Positions 39,722-47,631 of a stretch of 62,200 bases of DNA are shown one piece after another; positions within the stretch are counted from its first letter, which is position 1; each line of letters starts with the position of its first letter. The translations under genes and the position numbers were made by a program. The notes under the pieces were generated by a model, which had not been told where the DNA came from, made no database searches, and saw only the letters and a program-made list of their open reading frames with translations. This DNA comes from JAITWN01 sp964388175 (lineage in GTDB: Bacteria; Pseudomonadota; Gammaproteobacteria; SZUA-140), in NCBI GenBank assembly GCA_964388175.1, contig CAYLYS010000006.1, positions 1 to 62,200 on the forward strand, in the 5' to 3' direction.

Positions 39722-39863
39722 GGCCGGGAATGAAGTCGGGAATGAGGCCGGGTCTGAAGAGGGGCCTGAAGTGAATCCTGAAGTGGATCCGGATGTGGAA
39801 CGGATTGTGTATGTATTCGGCGGTATCCGTCTGCGGGCGGAGGTGAGGAGCGGAGAACGATGA
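39714..39863 (+). CDS. Possible 49-residue tetrapeptide-repeat protein between flhB and flhA
   Basis: A small frame starts with an ATG eight bases before the end of flhB and ends in a TGA that overlaps the flhA start (ATGA), so it could be translationally coupled on both sides. After Met it consists of seven tetrapeptides (NEAG, NEVG, NEAG, SEEG, PEVN, PEVD, PDVE) and a conventional-looking tail, RIVYVFGGIRLRAEV. The N-terminal part is very acidic. I recognise no family. It may be a real small protein that fills the gap for ribosome traffic from flhB to flhA, or merely a non-coding repeat expansion; the tail, which does not repeat, mildly favours coding. Confidence 0.35.
   Translation: MNEAGNEVGNEAGSEEGPEVNPEVDPDVERIVYVFGGIRLRAEVRSGER
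39717..39800 (+). repeat. Seven-unit 12-bp tandem repeat between flhB and flhA
   Basis: The units run AATGAGGCCGGG, AATGAAGTCGGG, AATGAGGCCGGG, TCTGAAGAGGGG, CCTGAAGTGAAT, CCTGAAGTGGAT and CCGGATGTGGAA. The first three are nearly identical and later ones diverge, as in an ageing array. The flhB stop lies inside the first unit. Confidence 0.85.
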
Positions 39864-41947
39864 ATGCGAATGTGATGGGTAATCTGCGCGATTTCAGGCG
39901 AAACGCCATGCTCGGCGCGCCGCTGCTGATGATCGCGCTGCTGATGATGCTGGTGGTGCCGCTGCCGCCGCTCATGCTCGATCTCTTCTTCACCTTCAAC
40001 ATTGCACTGTCGCTGGTGGTGATCATGGCCTGCGTTTACGCCGGCCGACCGCTGGCGTTCGCCAGTTTTCCGACGGTGCTGCTGGTCGCGACACTGCTGC
40101 GCCTGGCGCTCAACATCGCTTCCACGCGCGTGGTGCTGCTCGACGGCCATACCGGCACCGACGCCGCCGGCCGCGTGATCGAGGCTTTCGGCGAATTCGT
40201 CATCGGCGGCAATTTCGCCGTCGGTCTGGTGGTGTTCACGATCCTGATTATCATCAATTTCGTGGTGGTGACCAAGGGCGCCGGCCGCATATCGGAAGTG
40301 AGCGCGCGCTTTACCCTCGATGCGATGCCGGGCAAGCAGATGGCGATCGACGCCGATCTCAATGCCGGCGTGATCGATCAGAAGGAAGCCCGGCGGCGGC
40401 GCGAGGATGTCGTCTCGGAGGCCGATTTCTACGGTTCCATGGACGGTGCCAGCAAGTTCGTCCGCGGTGACGCGGTGGCGGGCATCCTCATTCTGGTGGT
40501 CACCATCATCGGTGGCCTGTCGGTCGGCATGCTGCAGCACGACATGGCGTTCGGCGATGCGGTCCACAATTACACCCTGCTGACCGTCGGTGACGGTCTG
40601 GTGGCGCAGATCCCCGCGCTGGTGCTGTCGACCGCGGCCGCGATCATGGTCACCCGCGTTTCCAGCGAGCAGAACATGGGAACGCAGTTGCTGTCCCAGC
40701 TCTTCGGCAATCCGCGCGCGCTCGGCGTCACCGGCGGCGTGCTGCTGGCGCTCGGTGTCATCCCGGGCATGCCCAATGCGGTTTTCCTGCTGCTCGGCTC
40801 CGCTGCCGCCGCCGGCAGCTACATGATCTACAAGCGCTCCCTGCAGCCCGCGGCCAAGGCGAGCCAGGAGGCCGCAGCGCCGGCGCCGAACGCCGAGGCG
40901 CGCGATCTGAGCTGGGACGACGTCGTGCCGGTCGATCCGCTCGGGCTGGAAGTGGGCTATCGCCTGATTCCGCTGGTCGATCGCAACCAGGGCGGGCAGT
41001 TGATGGCGCGGATCAAGGGCGTGCGCCGCAAGCTCACCCAGGACGTCGGCTTTCTCATCCCGGCGGTGCACATCCGCGACAATCTCGAACTCGCGCCCAA
41101 TGCCTATCGCATCACGCTGATGGGCGTCACCGTCGCCGAGGGCGAGATACACCCCGAGCGCGAACTGGCGATCAATCCCGGGCAGGTGTTCGGCAAACCC
41201 CAGGGCATCGCCACCAAGGATCCGGCCTTCGGCATGGATGCGATCTGGATCGAACCCAATCAGCGCGATCAGGCGCAGACCATGGGCTATACCGTGGTCG
41301 ATGCCGGCACCGTCATCGCCACGCATCTCAGCCACGTGCTGCAGACGCACGTGCACGAACTGCTCGGCCGCGAGGAGGTCCAGCAACTGCTCGATGCGCT
41401 CGGCCGCAGTTCACCCAAGCTGGTCGATGGGCTGGTGCCCGACACGCTGTCGCTGGGCACGCTGCAGAAAGTGCTGCGCGCCCTGCTCGAGGAACGGATT
41501 CCGCTGCGCGACATGCGCACGATCGTGGAAAGTCTGGCGGCGAACGCCGCGCTCAGTCAAAACCCCGGCGAACTGACGGCGGCCGTCCGCGTCGCGCTCG
41601 GTCGTATGATTGTTCAGAACATCAACGGCTTAACTGATCAATTGCCGGTGATTACATTGGATCAGACGCTGGAACAGTTATTGCTAGAGACTGTGCGCAC
41701 CCAAGGCGCAGGCGGGATGGCGCTGGAGCCGGGACTGGCGGGCAAGCTGCATCAGTCGCTGCTCGACTCGGCGCAGCGCCAGGAACTGGCGGGACAGCCG
41801 GCGGTACTGCTGGTATCGGCGAGTCTGCGCACCATGCTGGCACGCTTCGTGAAGCACTCGATTGCGGTGATGCACGTGCTCTCGTACGACGAGATACCGG
41901 ACAACAAGCAGATCAGGATCGTGGCCAGTATCGGACGCCCGGCCTAA
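39860..41947 (+). CDS. flhA: Flagellar export protein FlhA
   Basis: A 695-residue protein, the usual family length, with about eight N-terminal membrane helices (residues about 20-320) and a cytoplasmic substrate-docking domain. The conserved FHIPEP-type loop (DAMPGKQMAIDADLNAGVID, then EARRRREDV) lies near residue 155. The region around bases 41606-41690 uses unusually AT-rich codons and contains a sigma-54-like box. Confidence 0.97.
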   Translation: MNANVMGNLRDFRRNAMLGAPLLMIALLMMLVVPLPPLMLDLFFTFNIALSLVVIMACVYAGRPLAFASFPTVLLVATLLRLALNIASTRVVLLDGHTGTDAAGRVIEAFGEFVIGGNFAVGLVVFTILIIINFVVVTKGAGRISEVSARFTLDAMPGKQMAIDADLNAGVIDQKEARRRREDVVSEADFYGSMDGASKFVRGDAVAGILILVVTIIGGLSVGMLQHDMAFGDAVHNYTLLTVGDGLVAQIPALVLSTAAAIMVTRVSSEQNMGTQLLSQLFGNPRALGVTGGVLLALGVIPGMPNAVFLLLGSAAAAGSYMIYKRSLQPAAKASQEAAAPAPNAEARDLSWDDVVPVDPLGLEVGYRLIPLVDRNQGGQLMARIKGVRRKLTQDVGFLIPAVHIRDNLELAPNAYRITLMGVTVAEGEIHPERELAINPGQVFGKPQGIATKDPAFGMDAIWIEPNQRDQAQTMGYTVVDAGTVIATHLSHVLQTHVHELLGREEVQQLLDALGRSSPKLVDGLVPDTLSLGTLQKVLRALLEERIPLRDMRTIVESLAANAALSQNPGELTAAVRVALGRMIVQNINGLTDQLPVITLDQTLEQLLLETVRTQGAGGMALEPGLAGKLHQSLLDSAQRQELAGQPAVLLVSASLRTMLARFVKHSIAVMHVLSYDEIPDNKQIRIVASIGRPA
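41670..41685 (+). promoter_or_regulatory. Sigma-54-like promoter inside flhA, ahead of flhF
   Basis: TGGAAC-AGTTA-TTGCT has GG at 41671 and GC at 41683. It lies about 295 bases upstream of flhF, within flhA codons. The stretch uses rare leucine codons TTA, TTG and CTA in a row where the genome normally uses CTG or CTC, which suggests the DNA is constrained for another function. Confidence 0.5.
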
Positions 41948-41980
41948 GGGATCGCGGCACCGCGACGGAGAAACGGGAAG

Positions 41981-43237
41981 ATGAAGATCAAAAGATTTTT
42001 CGCGCCGGACATTCGCCAGGCGATGCGCATGGTGCGGGACGAACAGGGCCCCGATGCGGTGATCCTGTCGAACAAGCGCGTCGACGGCGGTGTCGAGATC
42101 GTCGCGGCGATCGATTACGACGAACGCATGATGACCGAGTACAGCATCACCGCCGCGGCCCAGCCGGCGCAGCAACAGCTGCCGCAGCAGGCGCAAGCCG
42201 CCGTCCCGGCGGAGCGGCGCGCGGCGAGCGCGGCACGGCAGGCGGATACGGCAGCCGGCAGCCCGGAGCGCAACCGGGAATCCAACCGGGAGCCCACGCT
42301 GATGGAAATGAAGAGCGAATTGCACACGCTGCGCTGCATGCTGGAAGGGCAGCTTTCCAGCCTGGCCTGGGGCAGCTTCGCGCGCGGCGAACCGCGCCGC
42401 GTCGAGCTGATCCAGCGCCTGATGCGCTTTGGCATGACCGCCGCCCAGTGCCGCGCCATCGCCGATGCCATAGCCGCAGCCGGCGACGATGCCGACATCG
42501 AGACGCTGTGGAGCCGGGCGCGCGAAGTCATCGCCCGCGGCCTGCCGCTGTACGGCCGCGATCCGCTGCAGGAGGGCGGCATCATCGCCCTGGTCGGTCC
42601 GACCGGCGCCGGCAAGACGACGACGGTGGCCAAGCTCGCCGCGCACTATGCACTGCGTCACGGCAAGCGCCATGTCGCCCTGGTTACCATAGACAATTAC
42701 CGCGTTGGCGCCCACGAGCAGCTGCGCAGCTACGGCCGCATCCTCGACGTGCCGGTGCGCACCGCGGACTCGCGCGCCGAACTGCGCAGCGTGCTCGACG
42801 ATCTCGCCGACCGCAGCCTGGTCCTGATCGATACCAGCGGCATGAGCCAGCACGACAGCGGCCTGGCGCGCCAGGCCGAGCTGCTCGACAAGGCCGATCT
42901 GCGCAAGCAGGTGCTGCTGCTGCTGCCGGCTACCAATCGCCTGTCCGGCCTGGATGACGTGGTGACGGCGTTCTCGCCTTTTGCTCCCGACGCCTGCATA
43001 CCGACCAAGGTCGATGAAACCACCTGCCTCGGCGGTGTGCTGAGCGCGGCGGTGACGCACCAGCTGCCGCTGGCCTATGTCAGCGACGGCCAGCGCGTTC
43101 CGGAAGATCTGCACCCGGCGTGCGCGGAGGACCTGGTCGCGCGCGCCGCTCACATCATGAACCGTATGGGTCCGCGTATCGACGAGGATCTGGTCACCCT
43201 CAGCTTTGGAAAGGAAATCGCCAATGCTCATTTCTGA
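41981..43237 (+). CDS. flhF: Flagellar placement GTPase FlhF
   Basis: A 418-residue SRP-type GTPase that sets the polar position of the flagellum. The N-terminal B domain (MKIKRFFAPDIRQAMRMVRD) is followed by a Gln/Ala-rich linker and the NG domain with G1 GPTGAGKTTT (206-215) and the later motifs DTSGM and TKVDE. AT-poor codons resume here. It overlaps flhG by 14 bases. Confidence 0.96.
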   Translation: MKIKRFFAPDIRQAMRMVRDEQGPDAVILSNKRVDGGVEIVAAIDYDERMMTEYSITAAAQPAQQQLPQQAQAAVPAERRAASAARQADTAAGSPERNRESNREPTLMEMKSELHTLRCMLEGQLSSLAWGSFARGEPRRVELIQRLMRFGMTAAQCRAIADAIAAAGDDADIETLWSRAREVIARGLPLYGRDPLQEGGIIALVGPTGAGKTTTVAKLAAHYALRHGKRHVALVTIDNYRVGAHEQLRSYGRILDVPVRTADSRAELRSVLDDLADRSLVLIDTSGMSQHDSGLARQAELLDKADLRKQVLLLLPATNRLSGLDDVVTAFSPFAPDACIPTKVDETTCLGGVLSAAVTHQLPLAYVSDGQRVPEDLHPACAEDLVARAAHIMNRMGPRIDEDLVTLSFGKEIANAHF

Positions 43238-44123
43238 GAAACATGGAGCACAGGCCGCCGGTCTGCGCAGCTACGCCGCGCCTTCGCCGGTGCGCGTCAT
43301 CGCCGTCACCGGCGGCAAGGGCGGCGTCGGCAAGACCAACGTATCGGCCAATCTGGGCGTGGCGCTGGCGGCGGCAGGGCGGCGCGTGCTGCTCATGGAT
43401 GCCGATCTGGGCCTGGCCAACGTCGATGTCCTGCTCGGTCTGCAGCCGGCGTGCAATCTGTTCCATGTCATCAGCGGCGAGCGCACGCTCGACGACATTC
43501 TCCTCGATGGCCCGGCCGGTATGCAGGTGATTCCGGCTTCCTCCGGCCTGAAGGGCATGGCCGAGCTGAGTCATCTCGAACACGTCGGCCTGGTGCGCGC
43601 CTTCAGCGAGATGCGCTTCACGCCCGAGATCCTGCTCGTCGACACCGCCGCCGGCATCTCCGACAGCGTGGTGACCTTCAGCAAGGCGGCGCAGGAAGTG
43701 CTGGTGGTGGTCTGCGACGAGCCTTCGTCGATCACCGACGCCTATGCGCTGATCAAGCTGCTCAACCGCGAGCACGGCCTGTACCGTTTCCGCATCGTCG
43801 CCAACATGGTGCGCAGCAGCCAGGAGGGCAGCGATCTGTTCCGCAAGCTGACCCGCGTCGCCGACCGCTTCCTCGACGTCAGTCTGGACTATGCCGGCGC
43901 CGTGCCGCACGACGAGTATGTGCGCAAGGCGGTGCAGAAGCAGCGCGCGGTCGTCGACGCCTATCCGCGCAGCCGCGCCGCGCTCGCCTTCTCCAAGCTG
44001 GCGCAGAAGGTCCAGCTCTGGCCGCTGCCGGGATCGGCGCGCGGTTCGATCGAATTCTTCGTCGAAAAACTCATCAATAACCCCGGTGACAGGATAAGGA
44101 CAGCAGGCGGACTCCATGAATAA
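43224..44123 (+). CDS. flhG: Flagellar number regulator FlhG (FleN), MinD-like ATPase
   Basis: A 299-residue ParA/MinD-type ATPase that antagonises FlhF and FleQ to limit flagellar number. The deviant Walker A GGKGGVGKTN (about 30-39), switch I DADLGLANVDVLLG and switch II DTAAG are present. The ATG at 43224 with GGAAAGGA upstream is preferred over an in-frame TTG at 43206. In Pseudomonas this protein binds FleQ. It overlaps fliA by eight bases. Confidence 0.95.
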   Translation: MLISEKHGAQAAGLRSYAAPSPVRVIAVTGGKGGVGKTNVSANLGVALAAAGRRVLLMDADLGLANVDVLLGLQPACNLFHVISGERTLDDILLDGPAGMQVIPASSGLKGMAELSHLEHVGLVRAFSEMRFTPEILLVDTAAGISDSVVTFSKAAQEVLVVVCDEPSSITDAYALIKLLNREHGLYRFRIVANMVRSSQEGSDLFRKLTRVADRFLDVSLDYAGAVPHDEYVRKAVQKQRAVVDAYPRSRAALAFSKLAQKVQLWPLPGSARGSIEFFVEKLINNPGDRIRTAGGLHE

Positions 44124-44859
44124 CACAGCCATGTATGTATCCACTGACAATAACCGGACTGCGGCCGACTACGATCGACTGGTGACGCAGTATGCCTCGC
44201 TGGTCAAGCGTATCGCCTATCACATCATGAGCCGTCTGCCGCCGAGCGTGCAGGTCGACGACCTGATCCAGGCCGGCATGATCGGCCTGCTCGAGGCGGC
44301 GCGCAACTACGACGCCGGGCAGGGTGCGAGCTTCGAGACCTATGCCGGCATCCGCATCCGCGGCGCCATGCTCGATGAGATCCGCAAGGGCGACTGGGCG
44401 CCGCGCTCGGTGCACCGCAAGGCGCGTCAGGTCGCCGAGGCGGTCAGGGATATCGAGAACGCCACCGGTCGCGACGCCAGGGATCACGAAGTGGCCAAGG
44501 CGCTCGGCATGTCGCTCGACGAATATCACAAGACGCTGCAGGACGCGAGCGGCTGCCGGCTGCTTTCCTTCGAAGAGATGGGCATGAACGAGGATGCGAT
44601 CTGCTCGCGCATCGGCCGCACCGACGGCGGACCGTTCGAGGGCGTGCAGCGCGACGATTTCAAGCGCAATCTGTCCGAGGCGATAGCCGGTCTGCCCGAC
44701 CGCGAGCGTCTGGTGCTGACGCTGTACTACGACGAAGATCTGAATCTGCGCGAAATCGGCGCCGTCATCGGCGTCAGCGAATCGCGCGTGAGTCAGATCC
44801 ACAGCCAGGCTCTGCTGCGTCTGCAGTCCCGGCTCGGACACTGGCGGGGCAATGACTGA
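44116..44859 (+). CDS. fliA: RNA polymerase sigma-28 factor FliA
   Basis: A 247-residue flagellar sigma factor. Region 2 (DDLIQAGMIGLLEAARNYDA), region 3 and region 4 (LREIGAVIGVSESRVSQIHS) are complete. It directs transcription of late genes such as fliC and is inhibited by FlgM. The gene starts within flhG. In Pseudomonas cheY follows; here motC follows after 58 bases. Confidence 0.97.
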   Translation: MNNTAMYVSTDNNRTAADYDRLVTQYASLVKRIAYHIMSRLPPSVQVDDLIQAGMIGLLEAARNYDAGQGASFETYAGIRIRGAMLDEIRKGDWAPRSVHRKARQVAEAVRDIENATGRDARDHEVAKALGMSLDEYHKTLQDASGCRLLSFEEMGMNEDAICSRIGRTDGGPFEGVQRDDFKRNLSEAIAGLPDRERLVLTLYYDEDLNLREIGAVIGVSESRVSQIHSQALLRLQSRLGHWRGND

Positions 44860-44917
44860 GCGGAGCGCGCGCCGCTCGGCGTTGCGCTGCTAGCCGTTCG
44901 TTTCGGGAGCTTGCTTT

Positions 44918-45658
44918 GTGGATATTCTGAGCATCATCGGCATCGCTCTGGCGCTGCTCGCCATTCTCGGCGGCAACATACTGGAAGGCGGACACACCGG
45001 CTCGCTGCTGCAGTTCACGGCTTTCCTCATCGTGTTCGGCGGCACCGCCGGCGCGATCCTGCTGCAGACGCCGTTCGACACCTTCATGCGCGGGCTGAAG
45101 ATGGGGGCATGGGTGATCATGCCGCCCAAGGTCGCCTCCGCCGAAGCGATCGACAAGATCGTCAACTGGAGCAACATCGCGCGCAAGGAAGGGCTGCTGG
45201 GCCTGGAAGCGCTGGCGGAGAACGAGCCCGAGCCGTTCGCGCGCAAGGGGCTGCAGTTGCTGGTCGACGGCAGCGAGCCCGAAGCCATCCGCCGCATCAT
45301 GGACGTCGAGCTCGCCGTGCGCGAATACCAGAACGTACAGGGCGCCAAGGTCTATGAAGGCATGGGCGGCTACGCGCCGACCATCGGCATCATCGGCGCC
45401 GTGATGGGACTGATCCACGTGATGGAGAATCTCGCCGACCCGAGCAAGCTCGGTTCCGGCATCGCCGTCGCCTTCGTCGCCACCATCTACGGCGTCGGCT
45501 TCGCCAACCTGTTCTTCCTGCCGATGGCGAGCAAGCTGAAGAGCATCGTCCACGAGCAGACCCAGTTCGGCGAAATGATCATCGAAGGCATCGTGTCGAT
45601 CGCCGAGGGCGAAAACCCGCGCAACATCGAGACCAAGCTGCGCGGATACGTCGGCTGA
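44918..45658 (+). CDS. motC: Flagellar stator protein MotC (MotA family)
   Basis: A 246-residue stator subunit with four membrane helices, the same length as P. aeruginosa MotC. Motifs are ALLAILGGNILEGGHTGSLL near the start and MGGYAPTIGIIGAVMGLIHV in the third helix. The cytoplasmic loop (about 60-150) carries the charged residues that contact FliG. The start is a GTG after CGGGAG. It pairs with MotD. Confidence 0.95.
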   Translation: MDILSIIGIALALLAILGGNILEGGHTGSLLQFTAFLIVFGGTAGAILLQTPFDTFMRGLKMGAWVIMPPKVASAEAIDKIVNWSNIARKEGLLGLEALAENEPEPFARKGLQLLVDGSEPEAIRRIMDVELAVREYQNVQGAKVYEGMGGYAPTIGIIGAVMGLIHVMENLADPSKLGSGIAVAFVATIYGVGFANLFFLPMASKLKSIVHEQTQFGEMIIEGIVSIAEGENPRNIETKLRGYVG

Positions 45659-45667
45659 CGCACGACC

Positions 45668-46855
45668 ATGGCGCGCAGACGCAGGCACGAAGAGCACGAG
45701 AACCATGAGCGTTGGCTGATTTCCTATGCCGACTTCATCACGCTTCTGTTCGCCTTCTTCGTCGTCATGTATTCGATTTCCTCGGTCAACGAGGGCAAAT
45801 ACCGCGTGCTGTCCGATTCGCTGCTGTCGGCGTTCCGTCAGCCGCCGAAATCGATGGAGCCGATCCAGGTCGGACGCCAGAGCAAATCCGAGGTGGCGCC
45901 CAATATGAACTTCGTGCAGCGCCCGAATCTGCTCGATACGCCGGCGATCGCCGTGCATCCGCCGGATCAGGGCGAGCAGCGCGGCGCAGACGGCGAATAC
46001 CTGATGCGGCAGATTGCCGACCAGTTGACCCAGGCGCTCGGCGAACTCGTCGATCAGGGCCTGATTGCCGTGCGCCACAATGAGCTATGGCTGGAAGTGG
46101 AGATCAGGGACAGCATTCTTTTCCCCAGCGGCAGCGCCACCCTGCAGCCGAGCGCGTTGCCGGTGCTGCAGGCGGTGTCGCGGGTGCTGATCGATTTTCC
46201 CAATTCCATCCGCGTCGAAGGCTTCACCGACGACAAGCCGATCAATACGCTGCTCTATCCTTCGAACTGGGAGCTGTCGACCGGACGCGCGGCGAGCGTC
46301 GTGCGCCTGCTGGTGCGCGAGGGCATTACGCCGGGGCGGCTGTCGGCGCTCGGTTACGCCGAATTTCGCCCCGTTACCGGCAATGACAGCGTCGAGGGGC
46401 GTGCCCGCAATCGCCGTGTCGTGCTGGTGGTGCTGGCCGACGATCGCCTGGCCAATGTTTTCGATGCGCGTTCATCGGCTGGTGCGCCGGTGGCGCCGGC
46501 CGATCCCGCGCCGGATCTATCGCCGCAGAGCCAGGCCGCACCGCCGCCCGGGTCACTGGCTGAGTCGTCACCGGCGGAGTCAACGCCGCTCGGGTCAGCG
46601 TTGGCCGCGCTCGTGCCGCGCCCGATACCGGCGCCGTCTCCTGCCGATGGCGGCATGGTCGCGGACGCATCGGCAGATGAGGATAGCGCCCCGCGTGCCC
46701 TGTCGCGCGCCGCCGCGATCGCGACGGGATTCGCACCGCACCTGCAGCCAGCGTTGTCGAGCGCGGTCGAGATAGCGCCCGCCCCGCCGGTATTGCTGCC
46801 GCCGGTGACGGGCCTGAAGGCCGGCGGAACGGCTGAGCGTGCACCGGCACCTTGA
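45668..46855 (+). CDS. motD: Flagellar stator protein MotD (MotB family), extended C-terminus
   Basis: A 395-residue stator subunit. The basic N-terminus is followed by the single helix with the proton-carrying aspartate (RWLISYADFITLLFAFFVVM, Asp at position 22). The OmpA-like peptidoglycan-binding domain (about 160-265) includes IRVEGFTDDKPI and LSALGYAEFRPV. P. aeruginosa MotD is about 296 residues; the extra 110-130 residues here are Pro/Ala/Ser-rich and periplasmic. It starts nine bases after motC. Confidence 0.93.
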   Translation: MARRRRHEEHENHERWLISYADFITLLFAFFVVMYSISSVNEGKYRVLSDSLLSAFRQPPKSMEPIQVGRQSKSEVAPNMNFVQRPNLLDTPAIAVHPPDQGEQRGADGEYLMRQIADQLTQALGELVDQGLIAVRHNELWLEVEIRDSILFPSGSATLQPSALPVLQAVSRVLIDFPNSIRVEGFTDDKPINTLLYPSNWELSTGRAASVVRLLVREGITPGRLSALGYAEFRPVTGNDSVEGRARNRRVVLVVLADDRLANVFDARSSAGAPVAPADPAPDLSPQSQAAPPPGSLAESSPAESTPLGSALAALVPRPIPAPSPADGGMVADASADEDSAPRALSRAAAIATGFAPHLQPALSSAVEIAPAPPVLLPPVTGLKAGGTAERAPAP

Positions 46856-46932
46856 ATATCAGGGCGCACCGAATATCTGGCATGGAATCTGCTTCGATCA
46901 TGATGGACGTGTCGGACGTATCGGAGCTTGCC

Positions 46933-47145
46933 ATGACCGAGATCAGAGACATCAGACCTGCCGATCCGCTGTGGCCGAAGCGGCGGACGGAAAAGATTCG
47001 CCCGGACGATGAGCGGAACAATGGGCCGGGCAATGAGACGGCCGATGAAAGCGATGCGCCGCCGCCGGAACAGCAGCAGCGCCGCGACGATGAGGCGACG
47101 GACGACGATCGCTCGCGCGGCGGCCGGATAGATGAATACGCTTGA
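46933..47145 (+). CDS. Small acidic protein of the flagellar locus, function unknown
   Basis: A 70-residue charged, probably disordered protein between motD and the DUF2802 gene. It begins MTEIRDIRPADPLWP and ends RGGRIDEYA; small proteins with this kind of start and an IDEYA-like end recur near flagellar and chemotaxis genes of gammaproteobacteria. In-frame starts further up (ATG 46882, TTG 46852 overlapping the motD stop) are possible; 46933 fits the conserved beginning best. No domain is recognised. Confidence 0.5.
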   Translation: MTEIRDIRPADPLWPKRRTEKIRPDDERNNGPGNETADESDAPPPEQQQRRDDEATDDDRSRGGRIDEYA

Positions 47146-47157
47146 GAGGTGAACGAA

Positions 47158-47631
47158 ATGATGGGGCAGACCATTTACTACGCGCTTGCCGCCGCCGTGC
47201 TCTTTCCTTTGTCGCTGCTGCTGGGCCTGGTCCTGCTGTGGGGGCAGCGTCAGCGTCTGCACCGGCAGCAGTGCCTGATTCTGGCCTTGCAGGGCGAAGT
47301 GCAGTCGATACAGAGCGAAGTCTCCGCCCTGTGCGCCGGCGGCGCCGGCACGGGCGCGCATCTGAGCCGGGTCGAACGCCAGCTGGCGCGCTTGATCGAG
47401 CGCCAGAATCGGCTCGAACTGAGCGACACCATGAACCGGGAATACGAGCGCGCGGTGAAGCTGCTGCGTGAGGGCAGGGATATCGAGCAGGTGATGGCGC
47501 AATGCAATCTGGTGCGTGCCGAGGCCGAACTGCTGGCGCGCATGCACACCAAGACCGAGGAATCGGCTTCGTACCGGCGGATTCAGTCGACGCCGGGCAG
47601 GGGGATGCGCGTCAGCGGTGTGCCGATGTGA
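47158..47631 (+). CDS. DUF2802 membrane protein of the flagellar/chemotaxis locus
   Basis: A 157-residue protein with one N-terminal membrane helix (about residues 4-30), a coiled-coil stretch (RQCLILALQGEVQSIQSEV-like region) and the DUF2802 core, ERAVKLLREGRDIEQVMAQC followed by NLVRAEAELLARMH, which resembles a helix-turn-helix. In Pseudomonas such genes sit just after cheW at the end of the flagellar region. GAGAGG lies eight bases before the ATG at 47158; a GTG at 47149 is also in frame. Its last 49 bases overlap the oppositely oriented EAL gene. Confidence 0.75.
   Translation: MMGQTIYYALAAAVLFPLSLLLGLVLLWGQRQRLHRQQCLILALQGEVQSIQSEVSALCAGGAGTGAHLSRVERQLARLIERQNRLELSDTMNREYERAVKLLREGRDIEQVMAQCNLVRAEAELLARMHTKTEESASYRRIQSTPGRGMRVSGVPM

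Noticed and set aside
39717..39800. The 12-bp tandem arrays as CRISPR or mobile repeats
   Set aside because: Units are directly adjacent without spacers, differ between loci and keep the reading frame, so neither CRISPR nor insertion elements fit.
38558..41386. A 942-codon open frame on the minus strand opposite flhB and flhA
   Set aside because: It is the mirror of two certain genes in high-GC DNA, full of His, Arg and Asp, with no family resemblance. Other long antisense frames (for example 7623-10061, 22078-24282, 27697-29529) have the same explanation.
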